Shown here piece by piece: positions 1-5,943 of a stretch of DNA of 9,855 bases. Position 1 is the stretch's first letter, and each line of letters opens with the position of its first letter. The notes beneath the pieces were generated by a model, which saw nothing but the letters and a program-made list of their open reading frames with translations, ran no database searches and was not told the origin of the DNA. The DNA lies in NCBI GenBank assembly GCA_003485885.1, contig DNHM01000165.1:1-9855 (forward strand). Reading direction: 5' to 3'. This DNA comes from Acidimicrobiaceae bacterium (lineage in GTDB: Bacteria > Actinomycetota > Acidimicrobiia > Acidimicrobiales > UBA10347). The translations under genes and the position numbers were made by a program.

Positions 1-43
1 ACTGTTAATCCGCAGGTCGTGGGTTCGAGCCCCACCCCGGAGC
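1..43 (+). tRNA. tRNA-Asn (anticodon GTT), 3' part only
   Basis: The window opens inside the anticodon arm. The seven-base anticodon loop CTGTTAA lies at 2-8 with anticodon GTT at 4-6. It is followed by a five-base 3' stem strand, a five-base variable loop (14-18), and a perfect T arm: stem GTGGG at 19-23, loop TTCGAGC, stem CCCAC at 31-35. The 5' half lies outside the window. No CCA is encoded. By standard numbering the acceptor strand is 36-42 and base 73 is C at position 43, which is unusual for tRNA-Asn, where G is normal; see findings. Confidence 0.85.
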
Positions 44-52
44 TGTGAAGGA

Positions 53-92
53 AACCTTGGCCTCCTCGGGAAGCCAAGGTTCTTCGCTTTTT
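53..92 (+). terminator. Rho-independent terminator-like hairpin after tRNA-Asn
   Basis: A perfect 9-bp stem AACCTTGGC (53-61) / GCCAAGGTT (73-81) encloses an 11-base loop. A run of five T at 88-92 follows six bases after the stem. It lies 10 bases behind the tRNA-Asn end, where a terminator for the tRNA transcript is expected. The gap between stem and T run makes it imperfect. Confidence 0.55.
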
Positions 93-253
93 GCGGCGTG
101 ATCAGGTACGGAATTCGGCGGTTGTAACGGTGGGCTAAGAACGGCCTCAGGGAAGCCAATCGAAGCGTTGTTACAAGAGAAACCCGTGTACGAGAGAGAG
201 CGCGAGACAAACGGCACGTTGGCGTCGCATCAACTTGCTAGCGTGGGGGCTTC

Positions 254-330
254 GGGGCCGTAGCTCAGTTGGTTAGAGCGCGCGACTCATAATCGCTCGG
301 TCGTGGGTTCGAGACCCACCGGCCCCACCA
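254..330 (+). tRNA. tRNA-Met (CAT), elongator type, CCA encoded
   Basis: A full cloverleaf is visible. The acceptor strands GGGGCCG (254-260) and CGGCCCC (320-326) pair perfectly. The D stem is GCTC/GAGC, the anticodon loop CTCATAA has CAT at 288-290, the T stem is GTGGG/CCCAC with loop TTCGAGA, the discriminator is A (327), and CCA is encoded at 328-330. The G1-C72 pair argues against initiator tRNA. The anticodon-arm sequence resembles actinobacterial elongator Met more than tRNA-Ile2 with a CAT anticodon, though Ile2 cannot be fully excluded by eye. Positions 27 and 43 (281 and 297) are a C-U mismatch. I found no convincing promoter in the 161 bases between the two tRNAs. Confidence 0.93.
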
Positions 331-383
331 TTATCTCGTGATCACTCTCGTGGCCGGATCGCCTACGCGGTTTCTCGCTGGCG

Positions 384-1277
384 TCAGCTAGAGCAGTCTT
401 TGATCAGGCACGTTTGTGATGCAGATACAGCTAGGCCTGTTGCTGTTGCGGTGGCAAGGGGATGCGCCAGGCTCTGCGGCGCGAAACGGTTCGCCAGTCG
501 CTCGACGCCCTTGGCGCCGAGAATGCCGATACCGGCAACTGAAAGTCCCGCAACGATGTCGAGCATCCAATGGTTTGCCGTGAGCACCACTGCAGCCATC
601 ATGAGGAGCGGGAAGGTAACAGCAACGATCCGAAGCAACCGGAAATGGCTCGCTCTCCACACCGTTACAGCGACCAACACATTCCACCCGACATGGAAAC
701 TCGGGACCGCTGCGAACTGGTTGGTGACTTTCGGGTTCTGCAGTATCCGATAGCTGCCGCTGAGTTCACCCAAGCTATCGAAGAAGACATTTGGGTCGAA
801 TAAGCGCGGCGGAGCTACCGGATATAACGCGAAACAGACAAGCCCGATAGCGCCACTGATCACGAGGGCGTTACGCAGGGTGATGAAGTTGCGGCGGCTT
901 AGTCCGAACAGAAGAACGAGTGATCCGACAATGACCGGGAAGTGACCGTAGATGTAGACCCAGTTCATAGCGGCGATGAGCCAGTCGGATTCGAGAACCT
1001 GTTGTTGCAGGGTCGATTCCCAGTCCAGGCCGAGTGACTTCTGAAGGTCAACGATCGATGCTGCGTTTTCGAATGCTTCGCGTTCTTGTCCAGCACTCAG
1101 GTCGCGCACATAGAAGTACAACAGGGCCGGAGGCAACAAGAGCACGATCTGCCATCCAAACCCAGACCACCCGCGCACACCAATTTTCAGCGAGTAACCA
1201 ACAAGAGCGGCCCGAAGTGCCGAGTATTGCGGTATCGGTTCAGGAGTTTGCACGTGAGGTGCAGATGTGCACGCCAT
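384..1277 (-). CDS. PAP2 superfamily (AUR1-like) integral membrane phosphatase/phosphotransferase
   Basis: The 297-residue protein carries the three PAP2 signature regions in the form seen in the AUR1/inositolphosphotransferase branch: FALYPVAPPRL around 149-159, VPSFH at 191-195, and NHWMLD...G at 235-244. His195, His236 and Asp240 are the expected catalytic residues. Hydrophobic segments near 43-57, 113-126, 135-152, 196-208, 213-232 and 239-254 indicate about six membrane spans. The family removes or transfers phosphate or phospho-head groups on lipids at the membrane. The exact substrate cannot be read here; undecaprenyl or phosphatidyl phosphates and inositol phospholipids are candidates. 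The ATG at 1277 has no clear ribosome binding site. The gene lies 79 bp behind the 187-residue hypothetical gene on the same strand, with an inverted repeat in that gap. The C-terminal tail (about 262-297) is rich in Ala and Thr and probably non-catalytic. Confidence 0.85.
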   Translation of the reverse strand: MACTSAPHVQTPEPIPQYSALRAALVGYSLKIGVRGWSGFGWQIVLLLPPALLYFYVRDLSAGQEREAFENAASIVDLQKSLGLDWESTLQQQVLESDWLIAAMNWVYIYGHFPVIVGSLVLLFGLSRRNFITLRNALVISGAIGLVCFALYPVAPPRLFDPNVFFDSLGELSGSYRILQNPKVTNQFAAVPSFHVGWNVLVAVTVWRASHFRLLRIVAVTFPLLMMAAVVLTANHWMLDIVAGLSVAGIGILGAKGVERLANRFAPQSLAHPLATATATGLAVSASQTCLIKDCSS

Positions 1278-1299
1278 AGAAGCAAACTAGTCCAAAGAT

Positions 1300-1335
1300 G
1301 AACGGTCGCGCCATCATGATTTTGAGGGACCGTTC
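1300..1335. repeat. Perfect 8-bp inverted repeat with a nested palindrome
   Basis: GAACGGTC (1300-1307) and GACCGTTC (1328-1335) are exact inverted copies 20 bases apart. The spacer contains the palindrome ATCATGAT (1313-1320). The element lies between the end of the 187-residue gene and the start of the PAP2 gene, both minus strand. It could be a protein-binding operator for the PAP2 gene or a weak intergenic hairpin. On the minus strand only a short T-containing stretch follows the stem, so it is a poor intrinsic terminator. Confidence 0.45.
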
Positions 1336-1356
1336 CCGTTGGGTCGACCGGGCTCG

Positions 1357-1920
1357 CTAAATCTCGCCCAACCAGGCTGGCGCCCGGTCAATGAGGAACT
1401 CTGAAACCGCAGAAAGTCGCCGAAAAAGGTCACTGAGATCCTCTTGGCCCATAAACAATCTGGCGAGTGATGTGGAGCTGCGCGAGATGATAGTCACGCT
1501 TCGTTGTGCGGCATCGATCACGCCGAGGTACGCATCAGCTGCTGATATTTCGAGTGACAGGTCGGGGCCGCCGACTCCGGCAAGTTCTGTCGCAAGCACT
1601 AAAAGGTCGGGGCTTGCCTGGAGCGGAGGCATCGACCACGTGATAGTGAGCGGCAAGAGGTGATCATCGGGAGGTTCATCGCCCTCGGGCATCGACATGA
1701 TGACGTCTTCGAACGACAACATGGTTCGAGGTTCAACCTCGAGCGAGAGATGCATGTCAAGAGGCCCGCCACATGCGTGCGCAGGGTGAAGGTCAACTTC
1801 CCACGCCTGACGCATGCTGTAGGTCTCCACGAAATGACGTTCGTCATGTACGTGGAACCCATGGTCGGCCGCCAGATCCTTGAGATCTGCGACGAACGTT
1901 GCTATGTCGACAACTGCCAC
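1357..1920 (-). CDS. Conserved-type hypothetical protein, 187 aa
   Basis: I do not recognise this protein. The frame is open much further upstream (to 2178), but that part lies antisense to the inositol-monophosphatase-family gene and would add sequence unlike the rest. I place the start at GTG 1920 because AGGAAG precedes it with a five-base spacer, giving a protein that begins VAVVDIATFV. It is soluble-looking and acidic, with no signal peptide or membrane segment. It alternates hydrophobic and charged residues in a mixed alpha/beta pattern. A His-rich stretch (HGFHVHDERHF) lies near residues 20-30. It ends with a helix-like region containing DLFRRLSAVSEFL. It is divergent from the phosphatase-family gene, starting 57 bp away, and upstream of the PAP2 gene on the same strand. 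Function unknown. Confidence 0.7.
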   Translation of the reverse strand: MAVVDIATFVADLKDLAADHGFHVHDERHFVETYSMRQAWEVDLHPAHACGGPLDMHLSLEVEPRTMLSFEDVIMSMPEGDEPPDDHLLPLTITWSMPPLQASPDLLVLATELAGVGGPDLSLEISAADAYLGVIDAAQRSVTIISRSSTSLARLFMGQEDLSDLFRRLSAVSEFLIDRAPAWLGEI

Positions 1921-1977
1921 GCTGGCTTCCTGGTTAGGTGCTACACCGAAACTAGCAAACACGATACGGTCTCCGCA

Positions 1978-2721
1978 GTGGAAGCACTGCGGATTATCGA
2001 GTTGTTTCGTGAGGTGGCGTCGGCCATTCATGGCCGAATCCATCAGGATGAAGACTGGGGCCTGTCTGGAAACCGGGACGGTCAGTACACCTTCGACGTT
2101 TCTGCCGACGCAATAGCGCTTGGCCTGTTGACCAGCGCTGGTCTCGGTGTACTCAGTGAAGAGTCCGGCGTGACACATCCCGATCGTGAAATTCTGGTCG
2201 TTATGGACCCGATCGACGGGTCGACCAACGCATCCGCCGGCCTGCCCTGGTACGGAACAAGCCTATGTGCCCTCGATGAGGTCGGGCCACTTGCCTCACT
2301 CGTCGTCAACCAGGCAACAGGCACGTCATGGCACGCCATCCGTGGCCAAGGTGCCTATCGAGATGGGCAACGTATTACGCCATCGGGCGTTGAAAAACTT
2401 GGTGACGCGTTCTTGACGGTGTCCGGCCTGCCAGAGCGGCACTTCGGGTGGCGACAGTTTCGTTGTTATGGAGCCGCAGCGCTCGATATCTGCAGCGTGG
2501 CCGACGGCACTTTCGATGCATACGCTGACCTGTCAATCGACGCACACGGCTCGTGGGATTATGCGGGTGCGCTACTTGTTTGCGAAGAGGCCGGCGGGGT
2601 GATTGTTGATGTCAACGGTCGGGATCTGATCGCCCGCAGTCATCTTGATCGGCGTACCCCGGTCGCCGCGGCAACACCGGCGTTGTTGGCCGAATTGGTG
2701 AAGGCCATAAAGCAGCCCTGA
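1978..2721 (+). CDS. Inositol monophosphatase family protein (IMPase/CysQ/FBPase superfamily)
   Basis: With a GTG start at 1978 the protein has 247 residues, close to the usual family length. The longer frame from 1660 is rejected because its first 106 codons run antisense to the 187-residue gene. All metal-binding motifs of the Mg2+-dependent, Li+-sensitive phosphatase fold are visible: VLSEESG around residues 58-64 (Glu61, Glu62), MDPIDGSTN around 76-84 (Asp77, Asp80), and GSWDYAGALLVCEEAGG around 191-207 with the metal-binding Asp194. The family hydrolyses phosphate esters such as inositol-1-phosphate, histidinol phosphate, PAP or fructose-1,6-bisphosphate. The motifs do not settle which, and inositol phosphate is only the default reading. 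The ribosome binding site is weak, so the start is the least certain part. The next gene on the same strand starts 66 bp on, with its own promoter-like box. Confidence 0.85.
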   Translation: MEALRIIELFREVASAIHGRIHQDEDWGLSGNRDGQYTFDVSADAIALGLLTSAGLGVLSEESGVTHPDREILVVMDPIDGSTNASAGLPWYGTSLCALDEVGPLASLVVNQATGTSWHAIRGQGAYRDGQRITPSGVEKLGDAFLTVSGLPERHFGWRQFRCYGAAALDICSVADGTFDAYADLSIDAHGSWDYAGALLVCEEAGGVIVDVNGRDLIARSHLDRRTPVAAATPALLAELVKAIKQP

Positions 2722-2749
2722 AAACAGTCCTTCGATGGTCTCGAGGCAC

Positions 2750-2755
2750 TAGAAT
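2750..2755 (+). promoter_or_regulatory. Possible -10 box for the surface-protein gene
   Basis: TAGAAT matches the sigma-70 -10 consensus at five of six positions and lies 32 bases before the ATG at 2788. No good -35 hexamer is found 16-18 bases upstream, so this is a tentative call. Confidence 0.3.
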
Positions 2756-2787
2756 GTCAGGCGTCACTTCGAGGGAGAAAATTCATC

Positions 2788-3387
2788 ATGCGTAAATTAC
2801 TTTCCGCCATGGTTGCCATGGTGTTGGTCAGCTTAAGTTTGGCTGGAACCGCACAAGCACAAGACGCTGTCATCGGGACGGTCACGTCTGATCCGGCTAC
2901 CGTTCCAGCACCCGGCGAATACACCATGACTGCTACCGGGGCTGACTTCATTCCTGACACATCGGTTCTTCTGGTGGCGTGTGTGTCTCCGGCCGACACG
3001 CTCGTGCCTGGTTCGTCCGATCTGGCGGAGATCACCGCTGCAGCAGGTGAAATTAGTGCACTTGTTGACTGTGATATCGCAAACGCTCAGAACGTTGAAG
3101 TAGATAGCGGCGGTTCGTGGAGCGCCTCGCTGACCGCAACAGTTGGCGACAACTTCTTCTTGAGCGCAGGCGCTCTCGACGGCTCACAAGCTGGCGCAAC
3201 CTGGGTCGCTATCGTTCCTGCAGCACCAGCAACGACCGATGCCGATGACGCTGACGCAGAAGAGGAAGAAGAAGATGCCGAGCTCGCTGAGACTGGTGTC
3301 GAAACCGGCCTGTTGGCCGTGATCGGCACCGCTGTGCTTGGTGCAGGCGTGCTGGTCACTCGTGAGGGTCGCCGCTTCCGCCAGTAG
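2788..3387 (+). CDS. Secreted cell-wall-anchored protein with LAETG sorting signal
   Basis: The 199-residue protein begins with a clear Sec signal peptide: MRKLL, a hydrophobic core to about residue 20, and a likely cleavage after AQA at residue 24. The mature part is a Ser/Thr/Val/Ala-rich beta-type domain (about 26-143) with two cysteines (65 and 95) that could form a disulfide. Its repeat-free pattern of TVTSDP...GEYTMTATG...SVLLVAC weakly recalls small Ig-like or neocarzinostatin-type sandwiches. A very acidic linker of Asp, Glu and Ala (151-165) leads to LAETG at 166-170, a hydrophobic stretch at about 174-190 and the basic tail REGRRFRQ. This is a complete cell-wall sorting signal. The LAxTG form is known as the substrate type of class E sortases in actinobacteria. 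GAGGGAG at 2771-2777 is a good ribosome binding site, 10 bases before ATG. No sortase is encoded in the window. Binding function unknown. Confidence 0.82.
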   Translation: MRKLLSAMVAMVLVSLSLAGTAQAQDAVIGTVTSDPATVPAPGEYTMTATGADFIPDTSVLLVACVSPADTLVPGSSDLAEITAAAGEISALVDCDIANAQNVEVDSGGSWSASLTATVGDNFFLSAGALDGSQAGATWVAIVPAAPATTDADDADAEEEEEDAELAETGVETGLLAVIGTAVLGAGVLVTREGRRFRQ

Positions 3388-3413
3388 CACCATCCAACCA
3401 AGTACTGATTGAT

Positions 3414-3455
3414 CGAAAGGCCCGCCTCGTTACGAGGTGGGCCTTTCGCCGTTTT
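3414..3455 (+). terminator. Strong Rho-independent terminator after the surface-protein gene
   Basis: A 16-bp stem (3414-3429 with 3433-3448) has one G-T wobble and a three-base TTA loop. It contains AAAGGCCC/GGGCCTTT and is followed by TTTT at 3452-3455. It begins 26 bases behind the stop at 3387. The minus-strand side lacks a T tract, so it probably acts mainly on plus-strand transcripts. Confidence 0.9.
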
Positions 3456-3604
3456 CGGGGGTCGAACCATTGCGTCGTACTTGATCTATGGGCACAACTA
3501 CAAGGACCGAGCACAAGGATCACCGGTACGGACCAAGGCCGGAGAAATGGCCACGATGTTTGCGCATCAAGCCGGTGCGGTCATCGAACGCACCGCCGTG
3601 TGTG
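3456..3604. other. Intergenic stretch without a convincing gene
   Basis: This 149-bp stretch between the terminator and the end of the 120-residue gene holds no clear promoter, RNA gene or repeat. A 51-codon plus-strand frame starts at ATG 3488 but has no ribosome binding site and ends inside the antisense of the neighbouring gene. No T-rich hairpin that would end the minus-strand peptidase transcript is evident. Confidence 0.5.
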
Positions 3605-3967
3605 TCAGCCTCGAATCGACACTGCAAGCAGTGCTGCAGCTAACAAGCCGTAGTATTCGTTTCGGTACCCGCCCCGAAGAATCTCGGCAACATAGGCCAT
3701 CTCCGACCCGCCGTGCTCATCCTGGGTAGCGATTGAATGGTACGACTCGACCAGACCCCCCAGTCGCAAGTCGGCGCTGAAGAACAGTGGCATGGTGGGC
3801 AGGACCCAGAGTGCATGCGCCGCAGCATCGTTCCACATCAGGAACAGACTGGCGCCGACAACAACGGCAAGAGCTCCGATCCGCATACGAAGTATGGCGT
3901 TATTCTTCTGGGCGGCGAGAGAACGAGCTCGTTGCGCGGCTTCGGGGCCGATTTCGAGCGGGTCCAC
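3605..3967 (-). CDS. Small hypothetical membrane protein, 120 aa
   Basis: I do not recognise this protein. It starts with GTG at 3967, and the G of that codon is also the last base of the upstream M20 peptidase stop codon (TAG/GTG sharing one base), so translation is probably coupled. An N-terminal soluble, amphipathic stretch of about 25 residues carries Arg, Lys and Glu. Two hydrophobic segments follow at about 29-45 and 48-64. A polar section rich in Glu, His and Tyr spans about 73-106, and the C-terminus is short and hydrophobic (107-117). The coupling suggests production in proportion to the peptidase, perhaps as an accessory or anchor, but no functional motif supports that. No terminator is visible on the minus strand directly behind it. 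Confidence 0.68.
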   Translation of the reverse strand: MDPLEIGPEAAQRARSLAAQKNNAILRMRIGALAVVVGASLFLMWNDAAAHALWVLPTMPLFFSADLRLGGLVESYHSIATQDEHGGSEMAYVAEILRGGYRNEYYGLLAAALLAVSIRG

Positions 3968-5313
3968 TAGGTGAGCATTTGCACGGCGGTCTCGACAAAG
4001 AGTTCGGTCGTGAGGCCGATCGACTCGACATCGATGCGTTCGTCGTTGCCGTGGAACCGGTCGGCGAAAACCTCGGCTCGCATGCCTGCGGAGAACAACG
4101 CGGCGCCATAGGCCACTGATCCAGCAGCTCGGTAGAAGCGAGCGTCGGTGCCGCCGGTGATGAGCGACGGCTGGATCTCGGCACCAGGATGGGCCGACTT
4201 CATGATGCCGCTCAGTACATCCCAGAGAGGTGTGTCGGTGGGTGACGCGGTGGCCATATCGAGGTGAATCGGCTCGATCTCGACTTCGTTGTAGAGCGCT
4301 TCGCCAAGAGCGGTGCGCAGGTGCTGCTGAATGTCTTCGGGCGTTTCGCCAGGGAGTGTACGAATGTCGACCTCGACGATGACCTCGTCGGGCACGGTGT
4401 TGGTCTTGGTGCCGCCGTGCACGACATTGGGGCTAAAGGTGGTGTGAGAACAGGCGTGCAGCGTGCGGGCATGCATCTGATCGTCGAGACCTGCGAGAGC
4501 GTCGTCGAGGCGGTCAGGATCGAGCATGGCATCTTTGGTGTCAGCGTCGAAATGCAGGTTCTTGACGAGCTCCCGCCAGAGATTGTGAATGTTGGGGGTC
4601 GGCCGATATTCGGCCAGGCGACGCACGACCTCGGCAGCCTTGATAAGAGCGTTGTCCGCGCCCCATGGCATTGAACCATGGCTTGGTGTGCCCTTGAGCT
4701 TGAGTCGTTGCCAGGCGACACCTTTCTCGGCGACATTCAGCGTGAGTGCGGTGCCGGTTGGGGTCTCGCTGGGCACGCCGCCCCACTCGGTGATCACATA
4801 GTCAGCCTTGACAGCGTCGAGGTTGTTGTCGAGCATCCACCGCGCGCCCCAGTTGCCTCCTGCTTCTTCGTCGGCCACACCAAAGAAGATCAGATCACCT
4901 TTGGGTCGAAATCCAGAGGCCGCCAGGTGTTTAAAGGCAACAGCCATGCCAGCGGTCTGGCCCAACATATCGATGGCGCCTCGGCCCCAGACCTCACCAT
5001 CAATGAGCTCACCTGCAAACGGATCACGACTCCAGCCAGACGGTGTCACCGGCACAACGTCGGTGTGTCCCATCAGGCACAACGACGGGGCGTTGGGATC
5101 GCTGCCTTCGATCCGAGACACGATTGACCGTCGACCTGGCGCCGAGTCATAGTGTTGGCAATCGAGACCTGTGCCCTCGAGATAGGTCTCCAGTAGATCG
5201 CTGTTGCGGATCTCGTCGCCGGACTCGAGCGTGCCATCGTTGACGCACTCGTTGCGGATCATTGTCTGTAAGAGTTCGGTAGCGGCAGCGGTGCGGGTGG
5301 GATCGGTGTGCAT
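3967..5313 (-). CDS. M20/M25/M40 family zinc metallopeptidase
   Basis: The 448-residue protein has the co-catalytic two-zinc M20 architecture of the ArgE/DapE/carboxypeptidase G2 group. GHTDVVPV at 82-89 supplies His83 and Asp85, GRGAIDM at 110-116 supplies the bridging Asp115, and DEE at 148-150 supplies the general base Glu149 and ligand Glu150. Glu176 in ITEWGG is a likely further ligand, and His421 in RFHGNDE is the last ligand. The lid (dimerisation) domain is inserted at about 195-310 and includes SHGSMP with the conserved His212. No signal peptide is present, so it is probably cytoplasmic. These enzymes cleave dipeptides, acylated amino acids or related amides; the substrate cannot be assigned from motifs. 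The ATG at 5313 is preceded by TGGAG with a four-base gap after GGAG. Its stop codon overlaps the start of the small membrane-protein gene. Confidence 0.92.
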   Translation of the reverse strand: MHTDPTRTAAATELLQTMIRNECVNDGTLESGDEIRNSDLLETYLEGTGLDCQHYDSAPGRRSIVSRIEGSDPNAPSLCLMGHTDVVPVTPSGWSRDPFAGELIDGEVWGRGAIDMLGQTAGMAVAFKHLAASGFRPKGDLIFFGVADEEAGGNWGARWMLDNNLDAVKADYVITEWGGVPSETPTGTALTLNVAEKGVAWQRLKLKGTPSHGSMPWGADNALIKAAEVVRRLAEYRPTPNIHNLWRELVKNLHFDADTKDAMLDPDRLDDALAGLDDQMHARTLHACSHTTFSPNVVHGGTKTNTVPDEVIVEVDIRTLPGETPEDIQQHLRTALGEALYNEVEIEPIHLDMATASPTDTPLWDVLSGIMKSAHPGAEIQPSLITGGTDARFYRAAGSVAYGAALFSAGMRAEVFADRFHGNDERIDVESIGLTTELFVETAVQMLT

Positions 5314-5420
5314 GCGCTCCAGTCTCGCGCAGACGAGAGCTGGGGGAGTGGTCCCGAGTCGCGAGTGGTGGGCGGGTCGACGATCACCTGCGGCGACGGA
5401 TCCGGGGTCGTCATTGAAGG

Positions 5421-5426
5421 TGTCAA
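5421..5426 (-). promoter_or_regulatory. Consensus -35 hexamer upstream of the M20 peptidase gene
   Basis: On the minus strand, 5426-5421 reads TTGACA, an exact sigma-70 -35 box. The hexamer 17 bases further on (GGATCC at 5403-5398) is a poor -10. It is therefore only a candidate promoter for the peptidase gene starting at 5313. Confidence 0.22.
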
Positions 5427-5440
5427 GGGCACAGACCCGT

Positions 5441-5472
5441 GGTCACTCATTCGGTAGGGGAAGTGAGTGACC
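5441..5472. promoter_or_regulatory. Perfect 9-bp dyad GGTCACTCA-N14-TGAGTGACC, candidate operator
   Basis: The arms 5441-5449 and 5464-5472 are exact inverted copies separated by 14 bases. A T-G wobble and a T-A pair can extend the hairpin inward. The dyad ends 37 bases before the ATG of the SnoaL-like gene, in the divergent region shared with the M20 peptidase gene. No T tract follows on either strand, so an operator or a 5' leader hairpin fits better than a terminator. Confidence 0.5.
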
Positions 5473-5509
5473 TAGGACACACTTGCACCGACGGCGTAAG
5501 GTCGTGCCT

Positions 5510-5935
5510 ATGCAACTCACACTCGAAGATCGGCTTGATCTATGCGAGATCCCGGGCCGGTATGGCGATTCGATCGACGACCGCAATTGGGACCAACTTC
5601 GAACCATCTTCACCGAGGACGCTGTCTTTGATCTGACCGGCGTCGGTGCTCGGCGTTTGGTTGGTATCGACGAAATCATTCTGTTCATGGAGGAGGAGGC
5701 TGCGCATCCTCGGACCCACATGATGACGAACGTTTACACGAACCCGAGCGAAGAAGGAGCCGAACTGCGCTTTCGCATCGTCGCACTGTTAGGTCAGGGG
5801 AAAACGGGCACTGCGTCGTACTACGACCAAGTCGTCAAGACGGCCGATGGCTGGCGGGTGAAATATCGTGAAACGACTTTGCGGCGGCGAGATAAACGCG
5901 ATGCCAAGGTCGATATCGAAGGTATCGCCCTGTAG
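5510..5935 (+). CDS. SnoaL-like / NTF2-like domain protein, 141 aa
   Basis: I choose ATG 5510 over the in-frame start at 5483 because AAGG (5498-5501) lies eight bases before it and the protein then begins MQLTLEDRLD, typical of the family. The sequence shows the compact alpha+beta cone fold: an N-terminal helix (LEDRLDLCEIPGRYGDSID), then DWDxL-like NWDQLRTIFTEDAVFDL around 26-42, a helix around 52-62, and beta strands through HMMTNVYTN (70-78) and the C-terminal half to KYRETTLRR. A His (70) lies in the usual cavity position. Members of this superfamily (SnoaL, ketosteroid isomerase, scytalone dehydratase, ring-hydroxylating dioxygenase beta subunits) act on small hydrophobic molecules, but many have no known activity. 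The substrate is not predictable here. It stands alone, divergent from the peptidase gene, and its stop is eight bases from the convergent sulfur-cluster tail. Confidence 0.82.
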   Translation: MQLTLEDRLDLCEIPGRYGDSIDDRNWDQLRTIFTEDAVFDLTGVGARRLVGIDEIILFMEEEAAHPRTHMMTNVYTNPSEEGAELRFRIVALLGQGKTGTASYYDQVVKTADGWRVKYRETTLRRRDKRDAKVDIEGIAL

Positions 5936-5943
5936 TTCGTGCG

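Noticed and set aside
5..217. Minus-strand 70-codon frame ending GWGSNPRPAD
   Set aside because: It is the antisense translation of the tRNA-Asn T arm and the terminator, a well-known spurious pattern, with no gene-like features.
200..253. Promoter for tRNA-Met (GAGACA or TTGGCG as -35)
   Set aside because: No -10 hexamer lies at a usable distance from either box.
338..345. Palindrome GTGATCAC behind tRNA-Met
   Set aside because: An isolated 8-base palindrome with no second copy nearby and no T tract; chance is sufficient.
1660..1977. N-terminal extension of the IMPase-family frame
   Set aside because: It is antisense to the better supported 187-residue gene, does not resemble the family N-terminus, and would make the protein about 100 residues too long.
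3488..3643. 51-codon plus-strand frame MGTTTRTEHKDHRYGPRPEK...
   Set aside because: No ribosome binding site or promoter, a Cys-rich tail that is antisense to the end of the 120-residue gene, and no recognisable similarity.
3409..3729. Plus-strand 106-codon frame
   Set aside because: It starts immediately before and runs through the strong terminator and ends antisense to the 120-residue membrane-protein gene.
5936..5943. Possible shared terminator between the convergent SnoaL-like and YeeE/YedE genes
   Set aside because: The gap is only eight bases and neither gene end shows a stem followed by T residues.
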